A DNA stretch of 64,000 bases from Cercospora beticola. Lineage: Eukaryota; Ascomycota; Dothideomycetes; Mycosphaerellales; Mycosphaerellaceae. The stretch spans positions 62,001 to 126,000 of the forward strand of contig NC_088939.1 of NCBI RefSeq assembly GCF_033473495.1, in the 5' to 3' direction. The notes beneath the pieces are model-generated. The model made no database searches. It worked only from the letters and a program-made list of their open reading frames with translations, and had not been told where the DNA came from. Of the stretch, positions 21,335-32,747 are shown one piece after another; positions within the stretch are counted from its first letter, which is position 1, and every line of letters starts with the position of its first letter. A program made the translations under genes and the position numbers.

Positions 21335-22243
21335 ATGGGATCCGCACCACCGTCAGCAGAGCTTGGAGGCATCATGGTAGCTTTGATAACGCCTTACACT
21401 TCAGACCAGACCCAAATCGATGTGCCAGCTCTTCACCAGCATATCAACAGACTCATTGAGGCTGGCGTTCATGGCTTAGTTCCGGGCGGAAGCACAGGCG
21501 AGTTCACAGTGCTATCGGTGGAGGAGCGCAAAATTCTGGTGGAAGAGTGCGTGAAAGCGGCTGCAGGTCGGGTACCCATTGTCGCAGGCATTGGTGACCT
21601 CTCCACCCATCGAGCCGTGCAACTTGCAGTCCATGCATCGAAAGCCGGGGCATCTGCTCTGATGGTTGTGCCTCCATTTTACGATGCCTTGAATCTTGAT
21701 CAGCTGAAGGAGTTCCTTGGCGAGATCCATCAAGAATCTGGTTTGGACCTCGTCTACTATAACATTCCTTCTGCTACTGGCACCAAGCTCTCGCCGGCAG
21801 AAATTGCAAGTTTATCATCTGTTGGCGTCAAATACATGAAAGATACTTCGGGGGATGGCCCTGCTTTGACCGAGCTTCTTTTCCATCGCTCTGGAGAAAT
21901 CACAACGTTCAACGGCTGGGATACTTTGACCTTCTACGGCTTGGCGGCTGGTGCCAAAGGAGGCGTTTGGGGAGCAACAAATTTCATACCGGAACTGTCC
22001 ATGCAACTATATGATGCGATTGCAGTGCAAGGCGATTTGAAGCGAGGCCGCGAGTTGTGGAAGAAGATCTGGCCGATATGTGCCCTTCTCGAGGAGGGGA
22101 ATTATGCTGGGGCAGTGAAGACCGGTATGGAACTCAGAGGGTGGTCTACGGGTGGCTTGAGAAAGCCATTCTCTCTTCTTGGCAAGGGTGAGACGTCCAG
22201 ATTGAGAGATCTGTTGGTTGAAGCTGGCGTACAAGTTGTGTGA
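21335..22243 (+). CDS. DHDPS/N-acetylneuraminate lyase superfamily aldolase or dehydratase
   Basis: Intronless, 302 aa, the usual length for this (beta/alpha)8 family. The substrate carboxylate loop is GGSTGE (about 51-56), the catalytic Tyr lies in VYYNIP (about 140-145), and the Schiff-base Lys is Lys169 in KYMKDTSG. Members act on 2-oxo-acid substrates: dihydrodipicolinate synthase, 2-keto-3-deoxy sugar acid aldolases, and the hydroxyproline-pathway deaminase. Fungi make lysine by the aminoadipate route, so a biosynthetic DHDPS role is unlikely and a catabolic lyase is more plausible. The intron-free, bacterial-looking sequence could reflect old transfer. Exact substrate unknown. Confidence 0.82.
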   Translation: MGSAPPSAELGGIMVALITPYTSDQTQIDVPALHQHINRLIEAGVHGLVPGGSTGEFTVLSVEERKILVEECVKAAAGRVPIVAGIGDLSTHRAVQLAVHASKAGASALMVVPPFYDALNLDQLKEFLGEIHQESGLDLVYYNIPSATGTKLSPAEIASLSSVGVKYMKDTSGDGPALTELLFHRSGEITTFNGWDTLTFYGLAAGAKGGVWGATNFIPELSMQLYDAIAVQGDLKRGRELWKKIWPICALLEEGNYAGAVKTGMELRGWSTGGLRKPFSLLGKGETSRLRDLLVEAGVQVV

Positions 22244-22518
22244 ATGTAGATGTCTCGTCCATACGAGGGAATTCATTCAACTGATCCTGCTCCAATCGAC
22301 TATCGAGGGGCTGCGTGCGATTTTGTTAGTCCATGAATGCGGCCATTCGTCTCTGCGATGATAATTTCTATATCGCCCGACTCTTCTCACTTGACCAGTA
22401 TGGATCTCATACCACTAACAGCTTGACAGATGCTCAATTGAAAAGAAATACACGTCTTCTGCGGGATCCATGTCACTCAGATGTAAACAGTTAACTGAGA
22501 CGAGTATCTCCTTGACTT

Positions 22519-23966
22519 CTAGAGCTTTGCCAGTGCGCCATTCTGTCCTAGAAAGGTAACATGGCTTCGAGTGATATCCTTTAAGGTTCGACAGCCCGCC
22601 AATGCCATCGTCTGTTTCAATTCGTGGTGCAGAATCTTCAGCCCCAACTCAACACCGGCTTGTCCATTATACTGCAGATTCCAATATTAGCGGCCGAACG
22701 GTATTATTTGATCACGCAACTTACAGCCTGTGAAGTGGTCAGCAATATTTCATGCAATGGAGACAGAAAGGGGAATCATACCAAGCCCCATATTGGTATC
22801 CGACCAACAAAACAATGCGTCGCGCCTAAAGCAAGTGCTTTGAAGATATCGGATCCGCGCCTGATGCCGCCATCGACGGCAATTGGTATCTTGCCTCCGG
22901 CGGCCTCCGCGCACTCGCGCAGCGAATCCAATGTTGCAGGCTGCCCATCCAATTGCCTGCCCCCATGATTGGACACGAGGATGCCATCAACCCCGTGTGT
23001 TATGGCGAGACGCACGTCCTCTGCGGCGGTGATACCTTTCAACCAAATCTGTAGCTTTGTTTGACGCCGAAGCCAAGGTACGGCGGTTTCCCAAGTGAGC
23101 GTCGGATCTACAACGAGTCAGTATGCCTCAGTCCGTGCGATTTGATCGATACTGACCAAAGTCTGTGTCATTGTCCTCGGCGCTCGATCTTCCGGTAAGT
23201 TCCTTCTTGCCGTCCGAAAGCAAGTTCGGCCAACCCATATCCTCGGGCAGTGTAAACTCGTTGCGGTGCTCGTTTAGTCTTCGACCAAGCAAAGGCGTAT
23301 CGACGGAGACCAATATTGCTTTATATCCAGCCTCTGTTGAATATTTCATCAGCACATTCATCTTTGTGTCGGACAAAGACGCTGAGAACTACCTTCTGCT
23401 CTTCGAATCATTTGATGAGAAATCTCACGGTTTCTCAGGACACAAAGCTGCATGGCATAGGGATTCGATCCTCCTTCAGCTATCACCGACTCCAGGGGCT
23501 CCGTGGCGTAGGACGATAGGCCCATGGCAATGTTGTGTTTGGCTGCAGCTCTTGAGACAGCGAGCTCCCCTTCAGGATGTGCCAAGCGGTGCATTGCGGC
23601 AGGGCTGAAGCCGAGAGGCATGCTCACCTAACAGAAAACATTAGCTCAGTTGTTGGGAACGATCATATCGGCGACATCGTACACGCTGCCCAAAGATCTC
23701 ACAAGACGTGTCGACATTGGCAACGTTTCTGAATATCCTTGGTTTGATCATATATCGTCTATATGCAGCCTCATTGTCTTTCAGGGTCAATAAATCCATT
23801 GCTCCCTCATTGTAATACTCTAGTAGGTCTCGAATTAGCGCTCCCAGAATCTACAATTTCGTGTCGACCGACCTCTATACATCTGAGGCAGCTGAGCGCT
23901 TCCCAGTCGCTTCAGATCACAAATGGTGTGTACATGGGGATCGAAACGCTCGCCGCGATTAGCCAT
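22519..23966 (-). CDS. FMN-dependent 2-hydroxyacid oxidase/dehydrogenase (glycolate/lactate oxidase type)
   Basis: Seven exons (minus): 23966-23873, 23828-23683, 23627-23393, 23333-23157, 23107-22782, a 3-nt exon 22727-22725 (GCT) and 22671-22519; about 377 aa. Recognisable blocks are YNEGAMDLLTL, PLGFSPAAMHRLAHP, GLSSYATEPLESV and VSVDTPLLGRRLNE. The active-site stretch is SNHGGRQLDG, with catalytic His265 and substrate-binding Arg268 by my count. It oxidises short 2-hydroxyacids such as lactate or glycolate with FMN. No cytochrome b5 domain and no obvious targeting peptide are seen. The tiny Ala exon is flanked by normal 54- and 53-nt introns and restores WGLAYNGQ. Confidence 0.85.
22725..22727 (-). 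other. Putative 3-nt micro-exon (GCT, Ala) in the FMN oxidase gene
   Basis: On the minus strand the sequence reads CTTCACAG, GCT, GTAAGTTG. The upstream intron (22728-22781) and downstream intron (22672-22724) each have GT-AG ends and typical length. Skipping the micro-exon would make a single 110-nt intron and delete the Ala of GLAYNG. Confidence 0.6.
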
Positions 23967-24510
23967 TGTTGTGAGATTGCTGTTTTGCTTGACTGAAGGA
24001 GTTCTGCAGGTGGACAATAGTTACAAGAGGAAGTGACCACAGAGTACTTGCATATGCTCTATGCCCACTGTCTGCTACATTGACCTTGATAGGACGCCCT
24101 CGGGCTGACCTTCCTCGGGATCACTTGCACTACTAGCATGCGGGCCGAGCTGGCTCACTTACGGCGCAGCTAGCGTAACAGGCGTTCACACCGTGTCGGA
24201 GCATACCGCTGGGAATGCCATCTCCAGTTGTTATGATGCAGTCCGAAACTTCCGTCTTTCCATTTCATGGCTTGGTATCTTTTGCAAAGGCTGGAGATGG
24301 TCCATGTCAGCTTGTGCTCCTTTCTGACACGTGCACATCATGTTCAGTTTCTATGTGCTGAAATATTTTGACATCGGCCCCTGCATGGTCAATTGAGACA
24401 GCTGCTACATTGTTTGTAGATGACTTCGCGCGCAAAGCCAGACGGATACACACCCCTGTCGCAGCAAAGCCCCAAGGCCTATAAGATCTCTGTCGTACAC
24501 CCAGCTTGCC
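23967..24510. other. Intergenic, 544 bp
   Basis: Between two same-strand genes: 5' side of the oxidase and 3' side of the aldehyde dehydrogenase. No gene seen. Confidence 0.35.
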
Positions 24511-26179
24511 TCAAGCCAATCTGTTGCCCATGTTGATATGCACAGCCTTGATCTGCGAGTATGCTTCAAGCCCAGCACTACCAAGCTCTCGACCTATACC
24601 ACTTTGTTTCACACCTAGCATAATTAGTATCCTGCCACCAAAAGCAAGTGATCAAACAACCTACCACCAAAAGGGACCCGTGGATCGCAATCCTGGCTGC
24701 TATTAATCCATACCATTCCTGCTTCAATTTCAGCAGCCACACGATGTGCTCTTTGCAGATCTTTAGTGAAGACCGCCGCTCCGAGATCATAAGTGGTGTC
24801 GTTAGCCCGTGAGATAGCTTCGTCCTCCGAGCTAAACTTGCAAACAGTCACGACAGGGCCGAAAATTTCTTCTCGGTAGATTGTCATATCATCCCGAACG
24901 TCTGTAAAAATGGTCGGAGATATGAAGAATCCGCCGTCCGGAGTACCTTTGATTGTTTCTGCCCCAAAGGCCACCGTCGCGCCCTCAGACCTTCCTTTTT
25001 CGATATATTCAATGACCCTATCGTATTGAAGGCGAGATACTTGCGGTCCCTGATAGGTTTTGTCGTCCCACTGATCGCCGACCAGACTTACTTGCTGAGT
25101 CCTTGCAACGAAATGTTTGAAAAAATCATCGTAGATATCTTCGTGAACGAAAAGTCGTGTAGTGGCTGTGCATATTTGGCCTTGATTGCTCATGCAGCCC
25201 AAATGAGCCCAGTTCACAGCTTGCTCTAGGTCTGCATCTGGAAAAACGATGAGAGGCGATTTACCTCCGGTCTGCAATGTGATGTTCTTCAACGTAAGAG
25301 CAGCAGCTTTCATGATTTCCCTTGCCGTCGCAGTTGATCCGGTAAAAGCGATTTTGTCTACCAGAGGATGATTGACCAGCGCTTGGCCGGCCTCTCTGCC
25401 AAGGCCATCGATGATGTCAACAACGCCCTTGGGAAAGCCTGCCTCAACGATCAAACGCGCCAATAGCAAAATACTCAATGGTGTCTGTTCTGCAGCTTTG
25501 AGCACGACAGTATTGCCACATGCCAATGCAGGCCCCAGTTTCCTTGAAGAAAGTCGTTAGTCTCTGGAAATATAGTCGGAGTGGAAAGGAAATGACCAAC
25601 CATGTTGCCATCGAAAGTGGATAATTCCACGGAATGATTTGAGCTACAACACCAATGGGCTGCCTGATCGTGTAGGCAAACTTCTCGGGCGTTGTTTCGA
25701 TAGTCTGACCGTAAGACTTATCTGCCCACCCGCTGTAGTAACGAATGGAGAGAATAGCTTCAGGTAGATCGTTCGTCAGTGCTTCATTGTATGTTTTCCC
25801 GTTATCCCAGGCGTCGATGGTTGCGAAGACTTCCTTGTGCTGCTCGATCAGGTCTGCGAGACGCGACATCACCATGCCGCGTTCCGTGGCTGTCACTGCT
25901 GTCCATTCGCGGCTTTTAAGTGCACGCTTGGCTGCTCTGACTGCGATGTCCACATCTCTGGCCCCAGCAGCTTGGACTGTGGCAATCGATTTGCCGGTAC
26001 TAGAGCTGATATCAGTACGTCCGGAACATTGTTGTTGAATCTTTGTTTACTGACGCTGGATCGATACTGACAATTTCGCCCCCTTCGGCCGCTGAAACGA
26101 AAGTGTTGTCAATGAACAGTCCAGTGTTGAGTTTGAAGGATCGTCCATTCGGAGCAACTAGACCAATTTCTTGTGCCAT
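24511..26179 (-). CDS. Aldehyde dehydrogenase superfamily protein with Glu-to-Gln at the general base
   Basis: Exons (minus) 26179-26055, 26005-25601, 25542-24665, 24614-24511; introns 49-58 nt; about 503 aa. Family blocks are IIPWNYPL, LGPALACGNTVVLK, FTGSTATAREIM, QGQICTA with the nucleophile Cys301, EEIFGPVV and PFGGVKQSGIGRELG. The motif that usually reads LELGGKSP or LETGGKSP is LQTGGKSP here: codon 267 is CAG (25272-25274), aligned with the catalytic Glu268 of ALDH2. The enzyme may therefore be slowed, altered toward another reaction, or structural. It is transcribed away from the Zn2Cys6 regulator with a 253-bp shared upstream region, suggesting joint control. Confidence 0.85.
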
Positions 26180-26432
26180 GTCGCCTCGTCGATACAACTG
26201 ACTATCGTCAATGGGCTATTGCTTTCATCGTTCTGAGGATTGGGCGTAAGGGTATTTCTGCCGGCCGGGCTTACCTGCCTCTCGGCAACACCTGCTACCT
26301 TCATCAACCCGATCACTTCTTGGCGTTGAGCGGGGTTACAACGGCTAACGCGTGGACTCTTTCTGAATAATTCAGCATGCAACAGAGCCCGTGGAAGGCA
26401 AGCCAGATACGGATGCTGCTCAGCAAGTCCCC
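26180..26432. promoter_or_regulatory. Divergent promoter between aldehyde dehydrogenase and Zn2Cys6 regulator
   Basis: 253 bp. The palindrome CCGGCCGG (26261-26268) holds two CGG triplets facing each other (CCG-N2-CGG), a layout that Zn2Cys6 dimers can bind. That this regulator binds it is inference. Confidence 0.35.
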
Positions 26433-28693
26433 ATGCCGAGGAAAGTCGCAGAGAGACGATGGGAACGAACTTTCGATGGATGCTCGAATTGCCGAAGAAA
26501 ACATGTCCGTTGCGACGGGAGGCGACCCACTTGTATGAAGTGTGAGAGGAGCGACACTGCTTGCGATGGCTATACCTTCGATCTCCGATGGATCTCGGCT
26601 GAAGGCTCTGGCGACACAGAGGCCAACACTACCGCCAATGATGACTCTGCACCAACGAGTGCAGTGCGCAGACACCTCTTTCCTGAGGCTGCACGCCTTC
26701 GGATGACAAAGTCTACCGGAAAGAATTTGTTGCAAGGCTCTGTTGATGCTTCTCTCGATAGGGTTGATACCCTGAGTGAAGATACTACGTCAAGCAACGC
26801 CAAATTTGTAGGCCCATTTGGAGTCTTTAGTGCTAGTCCAAGTCGACATGAATCGCCTCAGTTGCAGACACAAACCTCGATGACAGCGGTTGCTGTACCA
26901 GAGGATCATAACCTTGGATCAACCCAGCAACTTGATGCATACGACACTTCTCCATTTGAAGACGTGCTTTCGATGTATAGCGCGAATGACATGCTTCAGT
27001 GGGACGACATTTTTGATCTAGGCACCAATCAGAATGCTATCATGTCCACGTTCGAGATGCTGGATCCACTGGTAGGGACAAATGCTCTCTTTGGAGATTC
27101 CACTATCGCCAACGGCCCCATCGTGCAGGAGTTTAGCCAAGGGCCAGTCATGGAGCACTCGACTCTGGACGACCAGCCACGAGAGACCTTAAGCCAAGAG
27201 GAGACAATGACTCTGGCACCAGACTTACTGAGACATTTCAAGTCGAGAGTGATACAACACATGTCGGCAATGCCGATTGCCAACAAATCGCCTTGGGAAA
27301 TTGTGAATTTGTCATCGGCCGTCGAAGCTTTCGCTCAAATATCTTTCATGAAGAATGACAGTATATCATCTGCTAAGAGCGCCTCGCTGTTCAGTCTTCT
27401 TGCCGTGTCGGCCCATCATTTGCATCTGAATTCAATGTATGATGAAGACCTGGAGAGGGCTGATGGTTTGTGGGACACAATCTCTCGGTCTTGTAAAGAG
27501 CAGGCCTTGGCAAATCTGAAACAATCGTTGCAAGACGAATGTAGTGGTCCTCGTAAAGCAAAGTACAAGGATCAGCTCGGAGCGATAATGAACATGTTGA
27601 CACTTGCGGTATGGTACGCGAATTCTTTGGCCCCACGAGGAAGCTGCTAATATGTTTCCAGATACACACAGGCGCGCAAAAAGATGCCCGCTGTCATATC
27701 ATCGATGCAGAACGACTCATGCGATTCAGAGGCATTGCCAAACGACAAGTGTCGCGTAAGTCTCGACTACTTCACCACGTATACACATGGATTCGCATCG
27801 TTGGAGAATCCACCTACGTGCTCCACGACTACGATGCCTTGATCAAACAATTGCAGACAAACAGTGCTACTGCTGCTCAACAACGGACCGATACCGGGGG
27901 ACTTCTCGATGATTTCCTACGATTTGAGACCCACAACGGGACTGGCACGCGCCGCGAGGGCATGCGTATGGGCTCACAGCCAAGCGGAGATGATCAAGGA
28001 GAGGACCCAGAGCATGAGGATACTGCGCTGCGGGACATTCATCTACAAGATTCGCGTGAAAATCCACACACGCTCTACCCAAAGATATATGGAATCCCCG
28101 AGACATGGCTGAAACTCTTGTCCCAAGTCACGCGTTTGGCAAACCAGATGGATGCACTCAAAGCTGCTGGTGGCTGGGGCGGAGACCTTGACAGCAAAGC
28201 AAGATACTTGGAAAACAAAATTCGAAAATTCTCTGCAGCTCCACTAGGAGGATCGTCAGCGCTGTCGACGACGCACATGTACTCAGCTTTGAACACAAGT
28301 CTGGTCATATTCTTCTACAGAAGAGTCAAAAATGTGGATGCGGGTATGCTTCAAAGTCATGTCGACGATGTGATACGAGCCTTGACCCGATTCGATGAGG
28401 CACTAGTGGCAGATACCACAGGAGGTGGGCCCGGCACGGTGTGGCCAGCTTTCATTGCCGGCTGTGAGGCCAAGGGAGCTCGTAAACGTGAACGCATATC
28501 GAAGTGGATTGCTCGCGCAGCGGACAGGACGGGGTTTCATTGCTATCACCAAGCCCTTCAATTGCTCCAGGATGTCTGGAATACACAGCCTGTCTCAGGT
28601 CCTAGCTCAGCAAAACATCTGCAAGCCAGTGCTGCTACACGGACCTGGATGGACATCATGCGGGAGAAGAATGTATGGCTTATGGCCTGCTGA
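26433..28693 (+). CDS. Zn2Cys6 transcription factor with Fungal_trans_2-type domain (ARCA/ARG81-like)
   Basis: Exons 26433-27608 and 27662-28693; the intron 27609-27661 (53 nt) has a GCTAAT branch. About 735 aa. The N-terminal binuclear cluster is CSNCRRKHVRCDGRRPTC then MKCERSDTAC (about residues 16-45). The C-terminal block WPAFIAGCEAKGARKRERIS..W and the ending WMDIMREKN match the ARCA/ARG81 type (PF11951 style). The start is ATG 26433; the in-frame sequence upstream has no earlier ATG. It is divergent from the aldehyde dehydrogenase and close to the lyase and oxidase, so it is the natural candidate to control that group. Confidence 0.85.
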
Positions 28694-29053
28694 CAAGGCT
28701 CAAACCTCAGTAGCAGCCCAACTATTTCGCAACACCAAGTAGAGGATAATGGCGCTGTCGCCTCCGTCCGTTCTTCTGGGCGAGCCAGTCAAACAGGAGA
28801 GTCCCTCAAGCCGTGGACCGAGCCTCATACATGGAAACATCCTCGCCTGAGCTGTACAAATGTCAAATGCAGTCTTTCACGACCCAGGATGCTGGGATCC
28901 TGGAACTGTCCACGAAGTGATGAGCGTGGCGCCAGCGAAGCATGCGTGATGCATAAAGGTCTGTTGTCAGCTGCTCTCACTGCGACGCCCCAGCTAAACA
29001 ACGAACCCGAATTATGAGGTGATGAGTTCGCAGAAACTCGTTCAGCCTTGCAG
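28694..29053. other. Intergenic between convergent genes, 360 bp
   Basis: No gene or repeat recognised. Confidence 0.35.
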
Positions 29054-30683
29054 CTACTTGAACACTTTGTGGTCGAACTGTCCACTTGGCATACCTAATT
29101 CATTGTCAAACATCTTCCTGACCCTGGCGGCACTCTGCCCCAATTCCCTCGCAGCTTCGCTCTCAGCCCCTCCGTCCGCCCCGAAAACTTCTGTATTGGC
29201 TCCCAGCATAGGTCCATCGCCATACGAGTCATCAGCCGCATCGTCATCTTCCTGCGCCTCCGCACCAGTTTCTTCCTTCGACCTCTTCTGATCTCCAACC
29301 GGCACCTTACGAGTCCCTTGTCCGACCCCTATGTCGACAACACTGATGTCAGCCTTCAACAAGGCCAGAATGTCATCGTTTGATTTCTCAGCGAGACTCT
29401 CGGTAGCCTCAGTGTAGCCCTTCATGGCATCTCTGTAATACTTGTTGAATTCCTTTAGTTGATCAGAGTTCGATGAATGTCTAAGTGATTCGACTCTCTG
29501 CATGGGAGGTATGACGAAGTTACTCATGAAATCCTCAACCAGAGAGAATTCGATTCCCGTGGCATCGACATATCTTGCACATTGCATGAACAAATCACGA
29601 GTTTCAGCGGCCGGGCGATCATGCACAACCTCAGACCGACGAAGGTCGATCATTTTTTGGGTCATTTCCTCAGACATGCCGTCAAGTTGCACTGACAATG
29701 TCTGGAAGTGACTGACGATGCTCGAAAGCTCATTCTCGAGTCCAGAGAGAGCATCAAGTCCCACTTTATCAAACCCTGTCGCGATTAGTGGGAGGTTTAT
29801 GCTTTGAAAAGATTGAATCCTACCGGGCTGTTCGGGGTCCTGATCAAGTCGTTGGACTACCTTTTGCAGACTCTCCAAAGCATGTTGTGCATCAATCTGG
29901 AGGTCATGCACGATTGTTGCCCCAGACGTGCTCTGATCAACCTGAGACCTGCCCGTAGACGTTTCATGCTGCTGTCCTTGCACGATTCCTAGGTCTGCAA
30001 GTCAGCCAAATGTCGTGTAAGCGCAGTTCGATGGAAATGGTACCGCCGTCGTTGACCACCGCAGATTTGATCTCCTGAGCAATATCGTGTGCCACAACGA
30101 ACTCGTCTTTGATCTCGTTCACGGATGTAGCGAGACCCTTGATGAAATTCTGCATTGCTTCCAGATCGAGACGAGTCTCCATGTTGTCAATGGTCCAATA
30201 GTCATAGTGCTGTCGAACTATTACCAGCTACGAACCAAGTTGCGTCAGCACTTTTGAATGAACGTCTCGAGATACATTCACGAACCTGCTCGTCTTTATG
30301 CAGACGCAGATTGATCCCTCGCGCTTTCTCGGTGGCCGATCCAAAAGCGCCGTTTGTCTTGATCACCAGCTGACCGATGGCATCGAAGGTTTTGTCGCTT
30401 CTGCGAAGATATCAGTCGAAGGCTTACGAACGCTCGCATCCAAAGCTCACTCAAGCTTCGAGATTTCATTTCTCTTGAGATTGAGCCGCATTTGCGAAGC
30501 ATCATCTGAGAACGATGCCAAGCGAAGCTGGGCCAAGTAGTCTACAATGAGGGGTGCTGATCGTAAGAGGGATGGGCTGGTGCTAGCATTTGCCGTCCTG
30601 TCATCGTGGCCGTTGTCATTGTGCTCGTGGCCAGAATCAATGGGCTGTTGTTCAGCACCGTGAGACGCTTCTGAGGTAGACAT
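29054..30683 (-). CDS. Conserved-looking protein of unknown function, about 490 aa
   Basis: Four exons (minus): 30683-30451, 30400-30286, 30227-30044, 29994-29054, with introns of 49-58 nt that keep the frame throughout. The His/Asp/Asn-rich N-terminus (about 1-40) is followed by long helical, probably coiled-coil stretches (LLRSAPLIVDYLAQLRL, KLESDKTFDAIGQLVIK, LDLEAMQNFIKGLATSVNE, LENELSSIVSHFQTLSVQL). An acidic tail then ends PSGQFDHKVFK. I do not recognise the family. The consistent splice structure supports a real, multi-exon gene; a structural or cytoskeletal role is only a guess from the helical content. Confidence 0.6.
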
Positions 30684-31204
30684 GATTGGGATGTCTCTGG
30701 AAGCAATGACTGGACGAAGCCAACACTGGGAAACACCTGGTTTATGGACACTGAGGATCCAACGCGAGAAGCGCAGAAATGATACAACATCTCTCTTTCG
30801 TTCCAAGGCATCGAGTTGCACGACATGTCGTTGAGAACCTGCCTCGCATGATCCTGTAGTAGTCGAATGTTGATGTAGTGCCACACATGCGTCTTCGAGC
30901 TCTGCCCCGCTGTGGACACGAATGAAGAAGAATATGTGAGATCATGTCGCGTCTCGTCTAAGCAGTGAGTAGCCGATCATTCGAAGCAGAGCTTCCACAG
31001 AATACGACAGGTCGATGCATTCTGATCTTGACATGGCAACACCCATCTAAGTCAGCGCTTTGCAGAGATCACAATTGTGGGGAATTCCATCCTGGAACGG
31101 AGTACATGCCTGGCCATCCCAAATATAGCTTACAATGCTCCAAGCCCACAGTCGCCCATTGTTGAAAGCTAGGCTCTATAGTCGCTGCTGTCGATTGAAT
31201 CACG
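30684..31204. other. Intergenic, 521 bp
   Basis: 5' side of the unknown protein gene and 3' side of the radical SAM gene. No feature could be supported. Confidence 0.35.
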
Positions 31205-32747
31205 TCACAACATAGCTGCGCTATTCCCGCTATCCCTTTGCAGGTTCCACCCATCGCTCATATTCATCCATTCTTGGTCAGTAAGCTGACCTGAAGAACC
31301 TTTCGCCATCGATAGTTTTTGTCTCTCATAGTCTTTGGCGTAGAAGAACTCATCAGCACCAAAGGCAGGCCTCAGATCGTCGAGCCATCTCGCTTCTGGA
31401 TCGAATTTGGCGAAGAAGACGCCCTTCGTCCATTCCGGGTTCCGAGCCTGAAGGAAACGCAGTAGAAAATGCAATTCTCCTTGCACCACAGCCTTGCCGA
31501 CAACGCAAACTTTCCCCGGGCTGGCCGACATAGACGGGCCTCTTACTGTCTTCGCTGTTCCAGGGAGCCGCGAGTAAGCCTCATCGTAAATCTCAACTGC
31601 TCGCGAGAGGGGTACAGAGAAGTAATCCCGAGCACCAGTATCACGTTCCACGAACATGTAATATGGAACAATGCCAATCTTCGTCTGCAACTTCCACATA
31701 CGCGTCCATGCTTCGGGACTGTCGTTGACGTGCCTGATCAGCGGCGCCTGTGATCGTATCTGAGCTCCAGTCATCCGTATTAGGCGGACAGCCTCCTGCG
31801 TGACAGGATGCTCCACTTCCCGCGGATGACTGAAATGTGCCTGGATGGTCAAGTGTTTGCCAGACTTGACAACCTCAGAAAAGAAACGCAGAAGCTCTTG
31901 TGAGTCCGGATCGCTCACATAACGATAAGGCCACCATGCTAGCGACTTCGAGCCAATGCGAATTGTATCGAGGTTCGAAGGTGCCTTGGGACCAATAAGT
32001 GGCTCGATGTAGCGTTTGAGCGTTGCTGTCGGCATGACCATGGGATCACCTCCAGTGAACAAGACGTCCGAGACTTTGGGATGACTCGCAACGTACTGCT
32101 GCAACATATCGATATCAGACGTCTTGAAGGCCTGCTCCGAGCCGACTGACGTAAACTGTGCCCACCGGAAACAATATGTGCAGTATGCGTGACAGTATTG
32201 TGCCTGGGAGGGAGGTCAATTTACGGCCACAATTGACAGCAGAAAACACAACCAATGAGAGTGAGTTCCCACCTCAGAGGGGAAGAACAAGACAGTCTCT
32301 CGATACTTGTGCTGCAAGCCTTGGACAGGCTGTCCACCCAATCGAGGCACATTTTCTTCTTTCTGACCCGCGGGGTGGGGATTCATCTGATGTCGCACAT
32401 GTTCTGCTGCAGCGCGAAGTCGGATTCTGCTTGTGTCTGGCCGCCTCATTTCGTCGAGGACAAGAGCGAGATGTTCCGGACGTAGCATCTCAGGTTGCGG
32501 AATACTTAGCCTGAACAAAGGGTCCTTCGGTGCCTTCGACCTGTTCAATCTCGTCAGTGCTAGCCCAACATCAACGAATCATCACTCCATACCAATCGAT
32601 CAGGTCATCGGCAACATGATTGTTGATTCGTGTAGGGAACACATTGCCTGCGGCCAGAAATGCTTCTGCGTTGAGCGACGGTGCAAATCTCTGAAGTAAA
32701 GCTGGTATAGCACTTTTGGTGAAGGAGCGATATGCTTTAGGTTGCAT
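31205..32747 (-). CDS. Lysine 2,3-aminomutase (KamA)-family radical SAM protein
   Basis: Exons (minus) 32747-32593, 32540-32273, 32203-31205; introns 52 and 69 nt; about 473 aa. The radical-SAM cluster motif is CHAYCTYC (Cys145, Cys149, Cys152), followed by the SAM-binding FTGGDPM. The N-terminal block FPTRINNHVADDLIDW and PGKVC (likely the PLP-lysine region) fit KamA. Bacterial KamA converts L-lysine to beta-lysine using SAM, a 4Fe-4S cluster and PLP; the fungal substrate is not established by sequence. The family is mainly bacterial, so ancient transfer is likely, with introns gained later. Confidence 0.85.
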
